Of a DNA stretch of 22,313 bases, positions 21,209-22,313 are shown in pieces. Below the pieces are notes generated by a model that saw nothing but the letters and a program-made list of their open reading frames with translations, did no database searches and was not told where the DNA came from. Position 1 is the stretch's first letter, and each line of letters begins with the position of its first letter. The translations under genes were made by a program, and so were the position numbers. Source of the DNA: a virus. The stretch spans positions 1 through 22,313 of IMG/VR virus record IMGVR_UViG_3300027980_000100. One strand, 5' to 3'.

Positions 21209-21460
21209 TCATGTTGTTTGATAATATTTTGGTTCAATTATTTCGATGTCTTCAGACTTTAATATATTTCTAAACCCGATATTAATTTTCAATGGTTGGT
21301 CTTCGTCTTCTTGCTCTAATTTAAGGCTATTTTTATTTATCTTCTTAACTACACCCACAAACATGTGTTTATTAGTGTTCTTGCGCCTGTAATATACCCT
21401 CACTTTTTTATTGAGCATGGGCTTTACTTTTAATCTGATTAGTTCGATGTGTTCGCTCAT
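21209..21460 (-). CDS. Small basic protein, possible Sm/SH3-like barrel, 83 residues
   Basis: From the ATG at 21460 the product is 83 residues (MSEHIELIRLKVKPML...). This start is preferred over the ATG at 21478 because it overlaps the previous stop as ATGA and follows GGAGG by nine bases. The middle alternates hydrophobic and basic residues (KKVRVYYRRKN, HMFVGVVKKINKNSLKLEQ, LKINIGFRNILKSEDIEII), like a small beta barrel of the Sm/SH3 kind: a basic strand, a 'G-x-V' turn, then 'I-x-x-x-DI'. An RNA- or DNA-binding role is therefore possible, but this is inferred from pattern only. It lies between the methyltransferase-like and terminase genes. Confidence 0.65.
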   Translation of the reverse strand: MSEHIELIRLKVKPMLNKKVRVYYRRKNTNKHMFVGVVKKINKNSLKLEQEDEDQPLKINIGFRNILKSEDIEIIEPKYYQTT

Positions 21461-22110
21461 TTTGCTGTTCCTCCCCATTGCCCTGCCATAGCTTTTGCTA
21501 TTCCTGGATATGTTTTTGACCTTATCTTTTGCCTGTTAGGCCCCGGAGGACAATAATGCACCTTTGCTCTTTCTGCATATGATAACTTCATCATTTCGTT
21601 ATATACATTGTTTGTTTCTTTTAGCTTAGGTAATCCATAAAGCCACAAGCAAGTTGCCTTCTTTTCTAAATGGCCGAACTGGTAGGGCTGAATTATTTGT
21701 GTTGGCTTAGAGTTTTCAGAAGCTAAGAATATTTCGTTTTTAGCGTGCTTGTGCATTATAGGGTTTTCTATAGCTATCTTGTTACCTAGTTTACCGTAAA
21801 ATTTGAATATCTTAAAGAATTCTGCACCTTCTATCATTTTGTCAATTCTATCCTTCTTAAAGCCATTTTCTTTTTTACAATCAATATATAAATGCTTTGA
21901 ACCTGAATTAGCTAAAAAAGTACATGTCGGAAAGGCTATAACTAAATCCCATTTACAACTGTATAATATATTTCTAACATCACCTTTTATATGCCATTCA
22001 GGATGCCCGCCGGAACAATCTTGTAAATCACAACTATAGGCTTCATGACCTAATTTTCTAAGCTCAATTGTCACAGCTTGGCTTTCTTCACATGCTACTA
22101 ATACTTTCAT
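21457..22110 (-). CDS. Cytosine-methyltransferase-like protein (SAM-binding fold), 217 residues
   Basis: The 217-residue protein starts MKVLVACEESQAVTIELRKL, a Rossmann-type opening with a CEES loop, then GHEAYSCDLQD as in motif II, HIKGDV, and LVIAFPTCTFLANSG (57-70) at the place of the catalytic Pro-Cys motif, followed by KIAIENPIMH (111-120) like the ENV motif, then QPYQFGH and KKATCLWLYGLP. The end GIAKAMAGQW is typical of a widespread phage family annotated as DNA cytosine methyltransferase-like. The usual PPC is PTC here, with Cys63 retained. It could methylate phage DNA or be a diverged relative with another role; no target-recognition domain is present. The ATG at 22110 overlaps the previous stop as ATGA. 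Confidence 0.75.
   Translation of the reverse strand: MKVLVACEESQAVTIELRKLGHEAYSCDLQDCSGGHPEWHIKGDVRNILYSCKWDLVIAFPTCTFLANSGSKHLYIDCKKENGFKKDRIDKMIEGAEFFKIFKFYGKLGNKIAIENPIMHKHAKNEIFLASENSKPTQIIQPYQFGHLEKKATCLWLYGLPKLKETNNVYNEMMKLSYAERAKVHYCPPGPNRQKIRSKTYPGIAKAMAGQWGGTAK
21470..21474 (-). promoter_or_regulatory. Shine-Dalgarno that decides the start of the 83-residue gene
   Basis: GGAGG on the coding strand, nine bases before the ATG at 21460 and inside the last codons of the upstream gene. It supports the shorter start over the ATG at 21478, which would lie upstream of it. Confidence 0.6.
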
Positions 22111-22268
22111 TCCTTAATTTCTTTTATTACCTCCTTAGTCTCAAATTGCCTGTTTAAAATAACTGGCTCTTCTTTAGGTTCAAGTACTTTGACTAAAAGA
22201 ATTACTACAAGTATTGCAATAAGACTAAATAGGATGTATGATATTGTTTTTGTTTTATTTAAAGGCAT
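22107..22268 (-). CDS. Small single-TM protein, 53 residues
   Basis: ATG at 22268 to TGA at 22109-22107. The product starts MPLNKTKTIS, followed by a hydrophobic segment (about residues 10-28, YILFSLIAILVVILLVKVL), then an acidic/basic helical tail (EPKEEPVILNRQF, KEVIKEIKE). The stop overlaps the methyltransferase-like start as ATGA, so it belongs to this operon. One membrane anchor plus a soluble helix is all that can be said. The role is unknown. It fills a gap that would otherwise be empty. Confidence 0.6.
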   Translation of the reverse strand: MPLNKTKTISYILFSLIAILVVILLVKVLEPKEEPVILNRQFETKEVIKEIKE

Positions 22269-22313
22269 CGAAAAAGTGTTTTAGATATCCTTCAACATGT
22301 AGATACATAAATA
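22255..22313 (-). CDS. Possible C-terminal end of an upstream gene (partial)
   Basis: A frame open from the right edge ends in TAA at 22257-22255 and reads (F)MYLHVEGYLKHFFDAFK before the stop. It overlaps the start of the 53-residue TM gene by 14 nt, which is acceptable for phage operons. Another frame also stops nearby (22281). Too little is visible to decide which is real, or whether it is the tail of a larger protein. Confidence 0.3.
   Translation of the reverse strand, partial: FMYLHVEGYLKHFFDAFK

Overview
The window looks like the late (structural, tail and lysis) region of a tailed bacteriophage or prophage of a Bacteroidota host, probably a siphovirus. The DNA is AT-rich. Every credible gene is on the minus strand, so genes are read from high to low coordinates. 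Stops and starts are tightly coupled (many ATGA and TAATG junctions). The best promoter matches the Bacteroidota pattern TTTG-N20-TAnnTTTG, and several structural genes resemble Bacteroidota phage families. No integrase, tRNA, rRNA, CRISPR array or host gene is visible, so phage versus prophage cannot be decided here.

Layout in transcription order: (1) 22313-19590: two small upstream genes, a cytosine-methyltransferase-like protein, a small basic beta-rich protein, the large terminase and a basic 104-residue protein, ending in an intrinsic terminator at 19495-19522. (2) 19485-15680: a head unit with a candidate promoter, a ClpP-like prohead protease carrying a long C-terminal extension, the major capsid protein, a signal-peptide protein, a structural protein with a strong Shine-Dalgarno, an untracked 53-residue gene and an Ala/Lys-rich protein, ending in a terminator at 15629-15658. 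(3) 15628-1: a perfect promoter, then portal, connector, a second signal-peptide protein, a gp10-like neck protein, two likely structural or fibre proteins, a small HExxH protein, two tail proteins, tape measure, a small HTH-like protein, a frameshifted tail-assembly-chaperone-like gene, a tail protein, a large secreted Asp-box protein, another tail protein, and then small membrane proteins, a lipoprotein and an M15-type endolysin cut by the left edge.

Main points of interest: a -1 reading-frame switch at a T9 tract followed by a hairpin in the chaperone-like gene (5092-5062), where only the shifted frame joins the next gene as ATGA; Sec or lipoprotein signals on three proteins encoded inside the head and tail blocks; a tail block in unusual order, with tape measure before chaperone and portal after capsid; a terminase Walker A without the usual lysine; and a HExxH protein inside the tail operon. 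Functions rest on motif reading and remembered families, not on searches.
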